The position numbers and the translations under genes were made by a program. Of a DNA stretch of 64,000 nt, positions 53,608 through 61,854 are shown piece after piece. Numbering within the stretch: the stretch's first letter is position 1; each line of letters begins with the position of its first letter. The notes beneath the pieces were generated by a model. It did no database searches. It saw nothing but the letters and a program-made list of their open reading frames with translations, and was not told the origin of the DNA. This DNA comes from Rhizobium esperanzae (GTDB taxonomy: Bacteria; Pseudomonadota; Alphaproteobacteria; Rhizobiales; Rhizobiaceae): NCBI RefSeq assembly GCF_014197615.1, contig NZ_JACIFY010000002.1, positions 1 to 64,000 on the forward strand. The letters are read 5' to 3'.

Positions 53608-54301
53608 TGCCGGTCGTAAAGCCATTGCCGATCAGGAAACGGATCGCGTCGGCAATATCCTCCGGATGACCGACGCGCCCTGCCGGCAGGCGCTGCGCCA
53701 TCGCCTCCAGCGTCGCCTGCTTGGCGTCTCCGGCAACCAAGCTCCAGATCGGTGTATCCACCCATCCCGGCGATATGGCATTGACGCGGATCGGCGCCAG
53801 TTCGACGGCAAGCGCCCTGACCAGGCCCTCGAGCGCCGCATTGACGGCTGCGACCACAGATCCGCGCGCTGCCGGCCGATAAGCCGCGACACCCGAGGTA
53901 AAGGTGATCGATCCTGACGGCGGCAGACGGGCCGCACCATATTTCGCCAGCAGCAGCGGCCCGTAGAACTTGCTCTCGACCACCCGTTGCGCTGCCGCAA
54001 GCTCGATCGACGGCAGCAACTGGTAGGCCCCTTTGATATCGGCGGCCGTGCTGACGATATGGTCGACCGGTCCGCTCTCTCGAAACAGCGCCGCGACTTC
54101 CTCCTCTCGCGATATATCGACGACATATGTCGCAAGCTTCGGATGCCCGCCGAGGTGCGCCGCCGCGAGCCTGTCCCGACTGCGTCCCGCAATCATTACC
54201 GACGCCCCCTCATCGAGAAGGCGCCTGGCAAGCGCCAGCCCCATGCCGGAGCTGCCGCCGACGATTATCACCTTCGCATCTTCGATCCCGATAGCAGTCA
54301 T
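53570..54301 (-). CDS. SDR-family protein lacking the catalytic Tyr/Lys
   Basis: This 243-aa protein keeps the SDR Rossmann motif VGGSSGMGLALARRL and the strand-loop elements (TYVVDIS, FTSGV, ISPGWVDTP). At the usual YxxxK position it reads about SVVAAVNAALEGLVRAL, so Tyr and Lys are replaced. It may be inactive as an oxidoreductase or have another role, such as ligand binding. The ATG at 54301 gives normal family length. Its 3' end overlaps the LysR gene by 38 bases. Confidence 0.8.
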   Translation of the reverse strand: MTAIGIEDAKVIIVGGSSGMGLALARRLLDEGASVMIAGRSRDRLAAAHLGGHPKLATYVVDISREEEVAALFRESGPVDHIVSTAADIKGAYQLLPSIELAAAQRVVESKFYGPLLLAKYGAARLPPSGSITFTSGVAAYRPAARGSVVAAVNAALEGLVRALAVELAPIRVNAISPGWVDTPIWSLVAGDAKQATLEAMAQRLPAGRVGHPEDIADAIRFLIGNGFTTGTILHVEGGHRLV

Positions 54302-54409
54302 CTCACTTCTCCTTTTGGCTGGGAGAGCAGATGCCGCGAACCGGAGCGGAAGAAAAACGGAAGAAACCGATAGCATCATCGGGTTTTCCGATGATGCAAT
54401 TCGGAGCGA

Positions 54410-55171
54410 TCAGTTGCGCAGCCGGTAGCCGGTCTTGAAGATCCAGCCGAGCGTTCCCAGGCAGATCGCCAAGAACACCGTGATCATCGCCAGGCTGATC
54501 GCCGGGTTGACGTCGGCGATCCCGTAGAAGCTCCAGCGAAAGCCGCTGACGAGATAGAGCACCGGATTGAGGTGGCTGACCGCCTGCCAGAACGGCGGCA
54601 GCATGTTGACCGAATAGAAGCTGCCGCCGAGGAAGGTGAGCGGCGGCACGACCAGCATCGGAATGAGGTTCAGCTGTTCGAAATTACCGGCCCAGATGCC
54701 GATCATGAAGCCGAACAGGCTGAAGGTGATCGCCGTCAGCAGGAAGAACAGGATCATCATGAAGGGATGCTCGATCCTGACATCGACAAAGAAATTGGCG
54801 GTGAGAAGGATGATGAAGCCGATGATCATGCCCTTGGTCGCCGCTGCCCCGACATAACCGATCAGGATTTCGGCCATCGCCACCGGCGCCGACAGCACCT
54901 CGTAGATCGTGCCGGTGAATTTCGGGAAATAGATGCCGAAGGAGCCGTTGCTGATGCACTGGCCGAGCAGCGTCAGCATGATCAGGCCGGGCGTGATGAA
55001 AGCGCCGTAAGAGACCCCCTCCACCTCCTGGATGCGCGAACCGATCGCGGCACCGAAGACGATGAAATAGAGCGATGTCGAGATGACGGGCGAGATAACG
55101 CTCTGCAGCAGCGTGCGACGCGTACGGGCCATCTCGAAGAAATAGATGGATTTGATCGCTTCGACATTCAT
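54410..55171 (-). CDS. ABC-2-type transport permease
   Basis: This 253-aa inner-membrane protein of the ABC-2 (YadH/NodJ-like) family has six hydrophobic helices, the N-terminal [30 protein letters not shown] and [26 protein letters not shown]. The ATG overlaps the ATPase stop by ATGA, so it is translated with it. Together they form an exporter; substrate unknown, with lipopolysaccharide, oligosaccharide or drug types possible. Confidence 0.9.
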   Translation of the reverse strand: MNVEAIKSIYFFEMARTRRTLLQSVISPVISTSLYFIVFGAAIGSRIQEVEGVSYGAFITPGLIMLTLLGQCISNGSFGIYFPKFTGTIYEVLSAPVAMAEILIGYVGAAATKGMIIGFIILLTANFFVDVRIEHPFMMILFFLLTAITFSLFGFMIGIWAGNFEQLNLIPMLVVPPLTFLGGSFYSVNMLPPFWQAVSHLNPVLYLVSGFRWSFYGIADVNPAISLAMITVFLAICLGTLGWIFKTGYRLRN

Positions 55172-56094
55172 TTGCTCGCTCCCACCAGCGCCACGAAGAT
55201 GTCTTCGAGCGAACTCTGCCGCGTCGAGAGATCCTTGAAATGGATGTTGTTCTCACCGAGCCGGGTCAGGAGCGCCGCGATGCTCTCCTGCTCGTTGTCG
55301 GCGTCGAAATCATAGGTCAGCCGGCTGCCGTCCGCTTCCAGCGTCAGTCCGTTGCCGGCAAAACAATCCGGAAGCCGTTCGAGCGGTTCGGCGAGATCGA
55401 GAATGAGCTGCTTGCGGCCGAGCTTGGCCATCAGCGCCGCCTTGTCTTCGACAAGCAGCAATTGCCCTCCATTGATGACGCCGACGCGATCGGCGATCTC
55501 CTCGGCTTCTTCGATATAATGGGTGGTCAGGATGATGGTGACGCCAGAGGCCCGAAGCTCCTGAACGACATTCCACATGTCCTTGCGCAGCGTCACGTCG
55601 ACCCCGGCTGTGGGTTCGTCGAGGAAAAGAATATCCGGCTCATGCGACAGCGCCTTGGCGATCAGCACCCGCCGTTTCATGCCGCCGGAAAGCTGGCGCA
55701 GCATATTGTCCTTCTTGTCCCAGAGCGACAGCGCGCGCAGCACCTTCTCGATATGGGCAGGGTTGGCTTTCTTGCCGTGCAACCCCCGCGAAAAGCTCAC
55801 CGTATTGAACACCGTCTCGAACTGATCGGTGGTCAGTTCCTGCGGCACCAGCCCGATCATCCCGCGCGTGGCGCGGAAATCCTTGACGACGTCGTGGCCT
55901 GCGACCAGCACCTGGCCGCCGCTCGGATTGGCGATACCGCAGATGATCGAGATCAGAGTCGTCTTGCCAGCGCCGTTCGGCCCTAGCAGCGCAAGGATCT
56001 CGCCCTTTTCGACCGTGAGATTGATGCCTTTCAGGGCCTCGAACCCGTTGGCATAAGTCTTTGTGAGGTTCTGAACGGAAATAATGGGGGCCAT
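55168..56094 (-). CDS. ABC transporter ATP-binding protein (exporter type)
   Basis: This 308-aa protein has a canonical ABC ATPase domain (about residues 5-225): Walker [11 protein letters not shown], a Q-loop ([14 protein letters not shown]), signature LSGGMKRRV, Walker [13 protein letters not shown] and H-loop TTHY. A C-terminal domain of about 80 residues follows ([17 protein letters not shown]). It resembles the NodI/YadG exporter ATPases. A putative minus-strand -10 box (CTATAT) lies about 40 bases upstream. It overlaps the permease gene by 4 bases. Confidence 0.91.
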   Translation of the reverse strand: MAPIISVQNLTKTYANGFEALKGINLTVEKGEILALLGPNGAGKTTLISIICGIANPSGGQVLVAGHDVVKDFRATRGMIGLVPQELTTDQFETVFNTVSFSRGLHGKKANPAHIEKVLRALSLWDKKDNMLRQLSGGMKRRVLIAKALSHEPDILFLDEPTAGVDVTLRKDMWNVVQELRASGVTIILTTHYIEEAEEIADRVGVINGGQLLLVEDKAALMAKLGRKQLILDLAEPLERLPDCFAGNGLTLEADGSRLTYDFDADNEQESIAALLTRLGENNIHFKDLSTRQSSLEDIFVALVGASK

Positions 56095-56494
56095 GCAGGA
56101 CTCTTGCGGATTCGGAAGGTATTTCGGCCCGCTATATAGTTCGTCTGTGACGCTTTGACATCCTTCGGGAACGTGAACACTGCATTCACACAGCACCAAC
56201 ACCGTCACCAACGACGGGCAGGTCACAGCACAGTCATATCGCCGCGACAGCCGATCTTGCTGTAAAAAGAAAGTTATGGCCGGCTTGGAATGTCATCATG
56301 CGGTGATATTCATGCCCGATAAGTGAGCCGAGGCATGCAGCGGCATCCGCCCCGCCGCCCATTCCTTTGCGGAGCCGTCTTCCCGGCGTTCTCGTTGCGC
56401 CCTTTTCCGCTGCCTCGGCATGTAATGAAAGTTATTGTCAGTCACCAAGTGCTTGGAACCGGCCAGTATCCCCTGTTCAGCCGCGTTCGTCTTA

Positions 56495-56521
56495 GCCGGC
56501 CTCTGGCCGGCTTTTCTTTTT
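56495..56521 (+). terminator. strong intrinsic terminator, orphan
   Basis: GCCGGCC (56495-56501) and GGCCGGC (56505-56511) with a 3-base loop are followed by TTTTCTTTTT. It is oriented on the plus strand, where no gene lies for over 2.5 kb upstream; the nearest plus-strand gene ends at 53607. It therefore probably ends an unannotated small transcript. Confidence 0.75.
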
Positions 56522-56544
56522 GAGTCGTCGTGGAAGCAGGTGGC

Positions 56545-56685
56545 CGCCCTCGTCCTTCGAGGCCCCTGGCGGGCACCTCACCGGATTTGGCGCAACGGGG
56601 TATGCTGGCCCCTAACGACACGGCACAGCAATCAGCCCTCATCCTTGCGCAGGCCAAAGGCGGAAGCCTCGAAGGACGAGGGCGG
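56545..56685. repeat. two copies of dispersed intergenic repeat
   Basis: Bases 56545-56580 are an almost exact reverse complement of 91-130. A shorter direct copy of the core follows at 56666-56685. The two copies around 56.6 kb are themselves inverted with respect to each other and could form a large stem. Confidence 0.55.
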
Positions 56686-56707
56686 GTGGGAGGCAGCAGA
56701 CGCCCCC

Positions 56708-58321
56708 TCACAATTCATCGTAATTGAACCAGTCGAAATCCGCGACCTTGCCTCGCCCTGACGTGTCGAAGGCAAACACGCCGGCGAAGGCGCCGGTGAA
56801 GGAGCCGTGTTCGCCACGCCCGCCCTCGTCGGAAATCACACCGGCGTCGAGGACCGGGCCGATCGGCTGCCAGGCGCCCTTCCCCTCGGTCTGCCAGAAG
56901 AATTGCAGGTCGTTCTCGCGAATTTCCATAGCGAGTTGGACACGCCCCTCGGCGGGAATGGCGACGCCGCTTTCGGCGGGGAAGCTGAGGCGTCCGTTCG
57001 GATAGTCGCCGTTGCAGGAGAGGATCGTCACGCAGCGGCCGAGTGTTTCGTGCAGCGTCACGGCGACGGCGTGGAACTTGTGACGATTGTAATAATGCGT
57101 CAGCCCGGCAACCTGCTGATAGGTGTCGGGCGCGAATTCGACCACGGTCTCGGCGCGGAAGCTGTGATGCTCCTGTCGGCGGGCGACCAGCGACTGCTCG
57201 AACCAGGAACCGATGCTTTCGCGCGCAATCAGACGCAGATGGCCGGGACGATCCGTCAGGTTGAAGATGCGCGCGGGTTCGGGCGTGCGCAGCCACTGGA
57301 AATCGGCCGGCAATGTGGCGCCATCGAAGCTGTATTCACTGCGCATCGGCCTTTCCAACGGCACAGCACCAAACAGGCCCGGCACATCGACATCGGGCAC
57401 TGAGGTGCCGTTTTCGAGATAGAGCCAGTCATCACCGCGCCAGACGCATTTCTGCAGGCTGGTCTCGCGCCCCAGCGTGCAGCGCCGCTTCGGCGGCAGC
57501 GGCCGGCCGCAGAGATGGGTGTGGTAGGCCTCGCCATCAAGCGTTTCGACATATTGGCCATGCCCCGCCCGCTGCAGCACCGCGCCAGGATGATCCTTGG
57601 AGGTGATGAGATGCGTGTTCGGATGCATCTCATAAGGCCCCTCGATGCGGCGCGAGCGCGCCATGGTGACTGCATGGTCGTAGCCGGTGCCGCCCTCGGC
57701 GGTCGTCAGATAATACCAGCCGTTGCGCTTGAAGAGATGCGGGCCTTCGACGAGGCCAAGCGGACTGCCGGCGAAGATGTTCTTGATCGGACCCGTCAGC
57801 GCCTTCGTTGCCGGGTCCCATTCCTGCAGCAGGATGCCGTCGAAAGCCGGCGATTTCGGCGAGCCGCCATAGCTCTCGGTACGGTGGTTCCACTGCATGT
57901 TGACGAACCATTTGCGGCCGTCGTCGTCGTGGAAGAGCGAGGGATCGAAGCCGGAAGAATTGACATAGACGGGATCCGACCACTCGGCCTCGATCGAGGG
58001 CGCGGTGACGATGTAGTTCGGCGCGTCCTTGAAACTGCCGTCGAAGCGCTTGACGTCGGTATAGACGAGCCAGAACTGGCCATCGGCATAGGAAAGGCAC
58101 GGCGCCCAGATGCCGCAACTGTCCGGATTGCCGCGCATGTCGAGCTGCGAGGGGCGCTCAAGCGGCCGTCGCACCAGCGTCCAGTTCACCAGGTCGCGCG
58201 AATGGTGGATTTGCACGCCGGGATACCATTCGAAGGTCGAGGTGGCGATGTAATAATCGTCGCCGACGCGGCAGATCGAGGGATCGGGATTGAACCCAGG
58301 CAGGATGGGATTGCGGATCAT
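56708..58321 (-). CDS. glycoside hydrolase family 43 beta-xylosidase/arabinofuranosidase
   Basis: This 537-aa intracellular-type hydrolase (no signal peptide) has the five-bladed GH43 domain. NPILPGFNPDPSICRVGDDYYIATSTFEWYPGVQIHHSRDLVNW carries the general-base Asp, and VEGPHLFKRNGWYYLTTAEGGTGYDH carries the catalytic Glu. A C-terminal beta-sandwich of about 200 residues follows (GH43 subfamily 11 type, LSFPAESGVAIPAEGRVQLAMEI). The ATG at 58321 follows GAGGAG; an upstream Met is rejected. It is the last gene of a minus-strand hemicellulose cluster. Confidence 0.92.
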   Translation of the reverse strand: MIRNPILPGFNPDPSICRVGDDYYIATSTFEWYPGVQIHHSRDLVNWTLVRRPLERPSQLDMRGNPDSCGIWAPCLSYADGQFWLVYTDVKRFDGSFKDAPNYIVTAPSIEAEWSDPVYVNSSGFDPSLFHDDDGRKWFVNMQWNHRTESYGGSPKSPAFDGILLQEWDPATKALTGPIKNIFAGSPLGLVEGPHLFKRNGWYYLTTAEGGTGYDHAVTMARSRRIEGPYEMHPNTHLITSKDHPGAVLQRAGHGQYVETLDGEAYHTHLCGRPLPPKRRCTLGRETSLQKCVWRGDDWLYLENGTSVPDVDVPGLFGAVPLERPMRSEYSFDGATLPADFQWLRTPEPARIFNLTDRPGHLRLIARESIGSWFEQSLVARRQEHHSFRAETVVEFAPDTYQQVAGLTHYYNRHKFHAVAVTLHETLGRCVTILSCNGDYPNGRLSFPAESGVAIPAEGRVQLAMEIRENDLQFFWQTEGKGAWQPIGPVLDAGVISDEGGRGEHGSFTGAFAGVFAFDTSGRGKVADFDWFNYDEL

Positions 58322-58389
58322 GGACGGGCTCCTCTTAAACAAACTGTGGTACGTACGTCAGATTGGCGCGGATACGTCGCCTGCCCACC

Positions 58390-58547
58390 CTCATCTCTGT
58401 GGCCTTAGGGCTTTGCCCAAGGGATGTCACAGAGATCCAGCCGGCCCAAGTCCTTGGGCCGGAAAGACCCTTCTCACCGCGCGGACGCGCGGTGGCTGGA
58501 TTCCTGTGACATCCCTCATGCCTGCATGAGGACACAGGAATGAGGGA
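58390..58547. repeat. nested-hairpin intergenic element
   Basis: A 158-bp segment folds into nested stems. ATCCAGCC pairs with GGCTGGAT. Inside it are the hairpins GGCCCAAGTCCTTGGGCC and CACCGCGCGGACGCGCGGTG, and outside it a CCTCATGCCTGCATGAGG hairpin. Outer CTCATCTCTGTG/CACAGGAATGAGG elements complete it. It lies between the GH43 and AKR genes and resembles a rhizobial multi-stem intergenic repeat. Confidence 0.6.
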
Positions 58548-58569
58548 GCAACAAATGTGCTCCCCGCCT

Positions 58570-59601
58570 TCATACCCGCTCCGCCGACTTCGCCCAGAGA
58601 TTGATATCGGCCTCCTTGGCATAGACATCGATCTCGGCAAGCTCCTCGGCCGAAAATTCAAGGTTATCCAGCGCCTTGACGCAGTCGACGATCTGCGACG
58701 AGCGGCTGGCGCCGATAAGCGCTGAGGTCACGCGTCCGCCGCGCAGCACCCAGGCAATCGCCATCTGTGCGAGCGTCTGGCCGCGCTTTTCGGCAATCCC
58801 ATTGAGCTTCCTGATATTGTCGATGATCGAAGGACGGATGAAATCGCGCTTGAGGAAATGGTTCTGCGCCGCCCGGCTATCGTCGGGAATGCCGGCGAGA
58901 TATTTGGTCGTCAGCATGCCCTGGGCAAGCGGCGAGAACACGATCGACCCCATGCCGACATCGTCGAGCGTGTCGAGCAGTCTGTCGTCCTCGACCCAGC
59001 GGTTGAGCATCGAATAACTCGGCTGATGGATCAGGCACGGCGTGCCGAGCTGCTTGAGGATCGCGGCGGCTTCTCGAGTGCGCTGCGAATTATAGGAGGA
59101 GATGCCGACATAGAGCGCCCGGCCGGAGCGAACGATATGGTCGAGCGCGCCGCAGGTTTCCTCAAGCGGCGTTTCCGGGTCGAAGCGATGCGAATAGAAG
59201 ATATCGACATAGTCGAGGCCCATGCGCTTCAGGCTCTGGTCGCAAGAGGCGATCAGGTACTTGCGGCTGCCCCACTCGCCATAAGGGCCTGGCCACATGT
59301 CATAACCGGCCTTGGAGGAGATGATCAGTTCGTCGCGAAGCCCGGAAAATTCGGTGCGCAGTATCTCGCCGAAGGCGGTCTCGGCGCTGCCGGGAGGCGG
59401 GCCATAGTTGTTGGCGAGATCGAAATGGGTGATGCCGAGATCGAAGGCCGTGCGGCACATGTCGATCTTGCGGTCATGCGGCGTATCGCCGCCGAAATTG
59501 TGCCAGAGGCCGAGGGAAACGGCCGGCAGCTTCAGGCCGGAACGGCCCGTGCGGTTATATTTCATCTTCGAATAACGGTCCGCGGCGGGTTGCCAGCTCA
59601 T
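58570..59601 (-). CDS. aldo/keto reductase, YghZ/GAP-reductase-like
   Basis: This 343-aa AKR has MKYNRTGRSGLKLPAVSLGLWHNFGG, FDLANNYGPPPGSAETAFGEIL with the catalytic Asp/Tyr, the Lys in ISSKAGYDMWPGPYG, and SHRFDPETPLEETCGALDHIVRSGRALYVGISSYNSQRT. This is the AKR14/YghZ class, which reduces L-glyceraldehyde-3-phosphate, methylglyoxal and related sugars. It is separated from the GH43 gene by a palindromic repeat. In this cluster it may handle a sugar aldehyde. Confidence 0.9.
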   Translation of the reverse strand: MSWQPAADRYSKMKYNRTGRSGLKLPAVSLGLWHNFGGDTPHDRKIDMCRTAFDLGITHFDLANNYGPPPGSAETAFGEILRTEFSGLRDELIISSKAGYDMWPGPYGEWGSRKYLIASCDQSLKRMGLDYVDIFYSHRFDPETPLEETCGALDHIVRSGRALYVGISSYNSQRTREAAAILKQLGTPCLIHQPSYSMLNRWVEDDRLLDTLDDVGMGSIVFSPLAQGMLTTKYLAGIPDDSRAAQNHFLKRDFIRPSIIDNIRKLNGIAEKRGQTLAQMAIAWVLRGGRVTSALIGASRSSQIVDCVKALDNLEFSAEELAEIDVYAKEADINLWAKSAERV

Positions 59602-59674
59602 GAAACTCTCCTTCGTGCGATATCAGCGTAATCGTCATACGGCATTTTCGGCTCACGAAAACGCCGCCACCTGC

Positions 59675-59807
59675 CCCTCATCCGCCTGCCGGCACCTTCT
59701 CCCCGCAAGCGGGGAGAAGGGAAATGCCGCAGCCTCTCCCTTCTCAACCACCTCTCGCATGGCACGTCCCCTCGCCCCGTTTACGGGGAGAGGGTTAGGG
59801 TGAGGGG
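59675..59807. repeat. RIME-like palindromic element (second copy)
   Basis: The left arm begins CCCCTCATCCGCCTGCCGGC with the CTTCTCCCCGC hairpin (59675-59721). The right arm (59771-59807) contains a GCCCCGTTTACGGGG hairpin and ends in GGGTTAGGGTGAGGGG. It is related to the element at 10109-10257. It fills most of the gap 59602-59908 between the AKR and Gfo/Idh genes. Confidence 0.7.
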
Positions 59808-59908
59808 CAACCATAAGCACAAATCGGACGACAGGTGGCGCGAGGCCTACATGACGAAACCAATGGAGCAAGCGCGCCGACACGGCAAGCGTAGGCGCGC
59901 TTCCTCCG

Positions 59909-61042
59909 CTACCTCAACAACGCCTGCGCCTCTTCGATGCCGAGCGCGGCCGGCTGCGTGCAAGTCGTCGTGAGCTCGATGAAACGGCCCTCCTCGCCCG
60001 ACTTCAGGATCGAGGTCATGACGTCGACGCCGTGCAGCGTGCGGTCCAGCGAGCAGCGTGCATCGCGGCCTTCGATCAGCGCCATCGCCATATCGGCAAG
60101 GCCGGCCGTGCGGTAGTTGGCCCGCGAGCCATTCGGGCTTTCCTGGTTGATCTTGCCGAACGGATGCTCCCAGTCTTCCAGCGGCTTGATCTCCTTATCG
60201 CGGCCGCTCGCCTCGACGGTGCCACCGAAGAAGTTCGGATCCGGCACGTAAAGCGAGCCGTCGGTGCCGTAGAGCTCCATATTGGCATGACGATGCGACC
60301 ACACATCCCAGCTCGCCGTCAGCGTCACGGTGGCGCCGTTGACGAATTCGAGCAGCGCCTGGATCGTCGTCGGCGTCTTGACCGGGATGATCTCGCCATT
60401 GCGCGGCTCGCTGGTGATGGTGCGGGTCGGCGACGCCATCGAGGTCATGGCGCCGACGCGTTTGACCGGGCCGATCAGGTTGATCAGGTTGGCGATGTAA
60501 TAAGGACCGAGGTCGAGGATCGGGCCGCCGCCCGGCAGGAAGAAGAAATCCGGGTTCGGATGCCACATCTCCATGCCGGGGCTCATGACGTAGCAGGCGC
60601 CCGAAGTGACCCGGCCGATGCCGCCATCGTCGATGAACTTGCGGGCGAGCTGATGCGCGCCGCCGAGGAAGGTGTCGGGCGCGCAGCCGACGGCAAGATT
60701 CTTCGCCTTGGCGATTCGGCGAAGCTCCTCGCCCTGCTCCAGCGAAAGGACGAGCGGCTTTTCGGAATAGACATGCTTGCCGGCTTCGAGGATTGCCTTC
60801 GACACCGGAAAATGCGCGTCGGGGATCGTCAGGTTGACGACGACGTCGATCTCGTCATTGGCGAGAAGCTCCTCGATCGTCTGTGCTTTGACGCCATACT
60901 CCTTGGCGCGCGCCTCGGCCGCCTGCAGGTTGATATCGGCGCAGGCCAGCACCTTCAGCCCCTTGAAGAGCGGTGCCAGCGAAAAATAGGTGGTGGAGAT
61001 GTTGCCGCATCCGATGATGCCGACGCCAAGTTCCCTGGTCAT
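59909..61042 (-). CDS. Gfo/Idh/MocA-family oxidoreductase
   Basis: This 377-aa NAD(P)-dependent sugar oxidoreductase has the N-terminal Rossmann motif VGIIGCGNISTTYF, the catalytic region EKPLVLSLEQGEEL (with the conserved EKP) and a C-terminal alpha/beta domain (LVGVDVMTSILKSGEEGR-like end). The ATG at 61042 follows GAGGCACAAC; a TTG upstream is rejected. Its start lies 8 bp after the stop of the isomerase gene, so the two are probably co-transcribed. Substrate unknown; it is probably a sugar from the mannoside/xyloside degradation. Confidence 0.91.
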   Translation of the reverse strand: MTRELGVGIIGCGNISTTYFSLAPLFKGLKVLACADINLQAAEARAKEYGVKAQTIEELLANDEIDVVVNLTIPDAHFPVSKAILEAGKHVYSEKPLVLSLEQGEELRRIAKAKNLAVGCAPDTFLGGAHQLARKFIDDGGIGRVTSGACYVMSPGMEMWHPNPDFFFLPGGGPILDLGPYYIANLINLIGPVKRVGAMTSMASPTRTITSEPRNGEIIPVKTPTTIQALLEFVNGATVTLTASWDVWSHRHANMELYGTDGSLYVPDPNFFGGTVEASGRDKEIKPLEDWEHPFGKINQESPNGSRANYRTAGLADMAMALIEGRDARCSLDRTLHGVDVMTSILKSGEEGRFIELTTTCTQPAALGIEEAQALLR

Positions 61043-61050
61043 GTTGTGCC

Positions 61051-61815
61051 TCAATAAGTCTGGAAGGATGCGATCGAGCGGGTGATCAGGCGATCGACAT
61101 CGGCCGGATTGTCATGCTCGACGACGTAGTGCTTGGTCTTGGTGCCCTTGAGGGCGGCGACGAGCTTTGCCCAAGGCAGAGTACCATGGCCGACATCGGC
61201 CCAGCCATCCTCGTTCTTATTCTCGCCTGCCGGCGCAATGTCCTTGACGTGAGCCGAGGTAATGCGCGAGCCGAGCTTTTCGATCCATGCGAACGGATCG
61301 GCACCGCCACGAACGACCCAGGCGATATCGGCTTCCCAGGAAATGTCGGGCGCGCCTTCGAAAATGCGCTCGATCGGCAGCGAGCCGTCGGCGAGCTTGA
61401 CGAATTCGAAGTCGTGATTGTGCCAGCCGAACTCATAGCCGGCATCCTTGTAGGGCTTGCTCATTTCCTGCAGGCGCTTGCCGAATGCCAGCCAGCCGGC
61501 ACCGTCGGTCGGGCGCTGATCGGCTGCCAGATGCGGCGCATAGATCGAGTCCATGCCGAGAGTTTTGGCAATGTTCAGCGACTTCTGGACTTCGCCGTCG
61601 AGGAAATCGGGGCTGAAGTGGCCGCTCGCCATCGTCAAGCCGCTCCTGTCGAGTTCTGCGCGCAGGCTCTTCAGACCGGCATCGTCAAGATCGGCATAGA
61701 TGCCGCCGAAACCTTCGACTTCCTGATAGCCTGATTTGCCGAGCTTTTCGAAGATCGCCGAATAGGGTTGGAAGTTACGGGCGCTGTAAAGCTGGAAACT
61801 CAGTTTCGTCATCAT
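61051..61815 (-). CDS. sugar phosphate isomerase/epimerase (AP endonuclease 2-like TIM barrel)
   Basis: This 254-aa TIM-barrel protein has SFQLYSARNFQPYSAIFEKLGKSGYQEVEGFGG, YEFGWHNHDFEF with metal-binding His residues, and HVKDIAP and HYVVEHDNP as further metal ligands. It resembles xylose isomerase-like (IolE/inosose dehydratase) family members. The start is an ATGATG after GAGGAGGA, so either Met is possible. It is followed by the Gfo/Idh/MocA gene, a pairing common in sugar and polyol pathways. Confidence 0.88.
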   Translation of the reverse strand: MMTKLSFQLYSARNFQPYSAIFEKLGKSGYQEVEGFGGIYADLDDAGLKSLRAELDRSGLTMASGHFSPDFLDGEVQKSLNIAKTLGMDSIYAPHLAADQRPTDGAGWLAFGKRLQEMSKPYKDAGYEFGWHNHDFEFVKLADGSLPIERIFEGAPDISWEADIAWVVRGGADPFAWIEKLGSRITSAHVKDIAPAGENKNEDGWADVGHGTLPWAKLVAALKGTKTKHYVVEHDNPADVDRLITRSIASFQTY

Positions 61816-61854
61816 TCCTCCTCGGGCCTCGTGCCCATTGAATTTCAGTCCGGA

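Larger units (their letters stand above)
56095..56707. other. gene-free region with hairpins, orphan terminator and repeats
   Basis: These 613 bases have no recognised coding sequence. A long inverted repeat (56328-56343 with 56407-56418, CCGAGGCAnnnnGCGG/CCGCTGCCTCGG type) is followed by a strong plus-strand terminator at 56495-56521. Two copies of the GGGGCCTCGAAGGACGAGG repeat follow (56545-56580 inverted relative to 91-130, and 56666-56685). A small RNA could be encoded on the plus strand. Confidence 0.6.
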
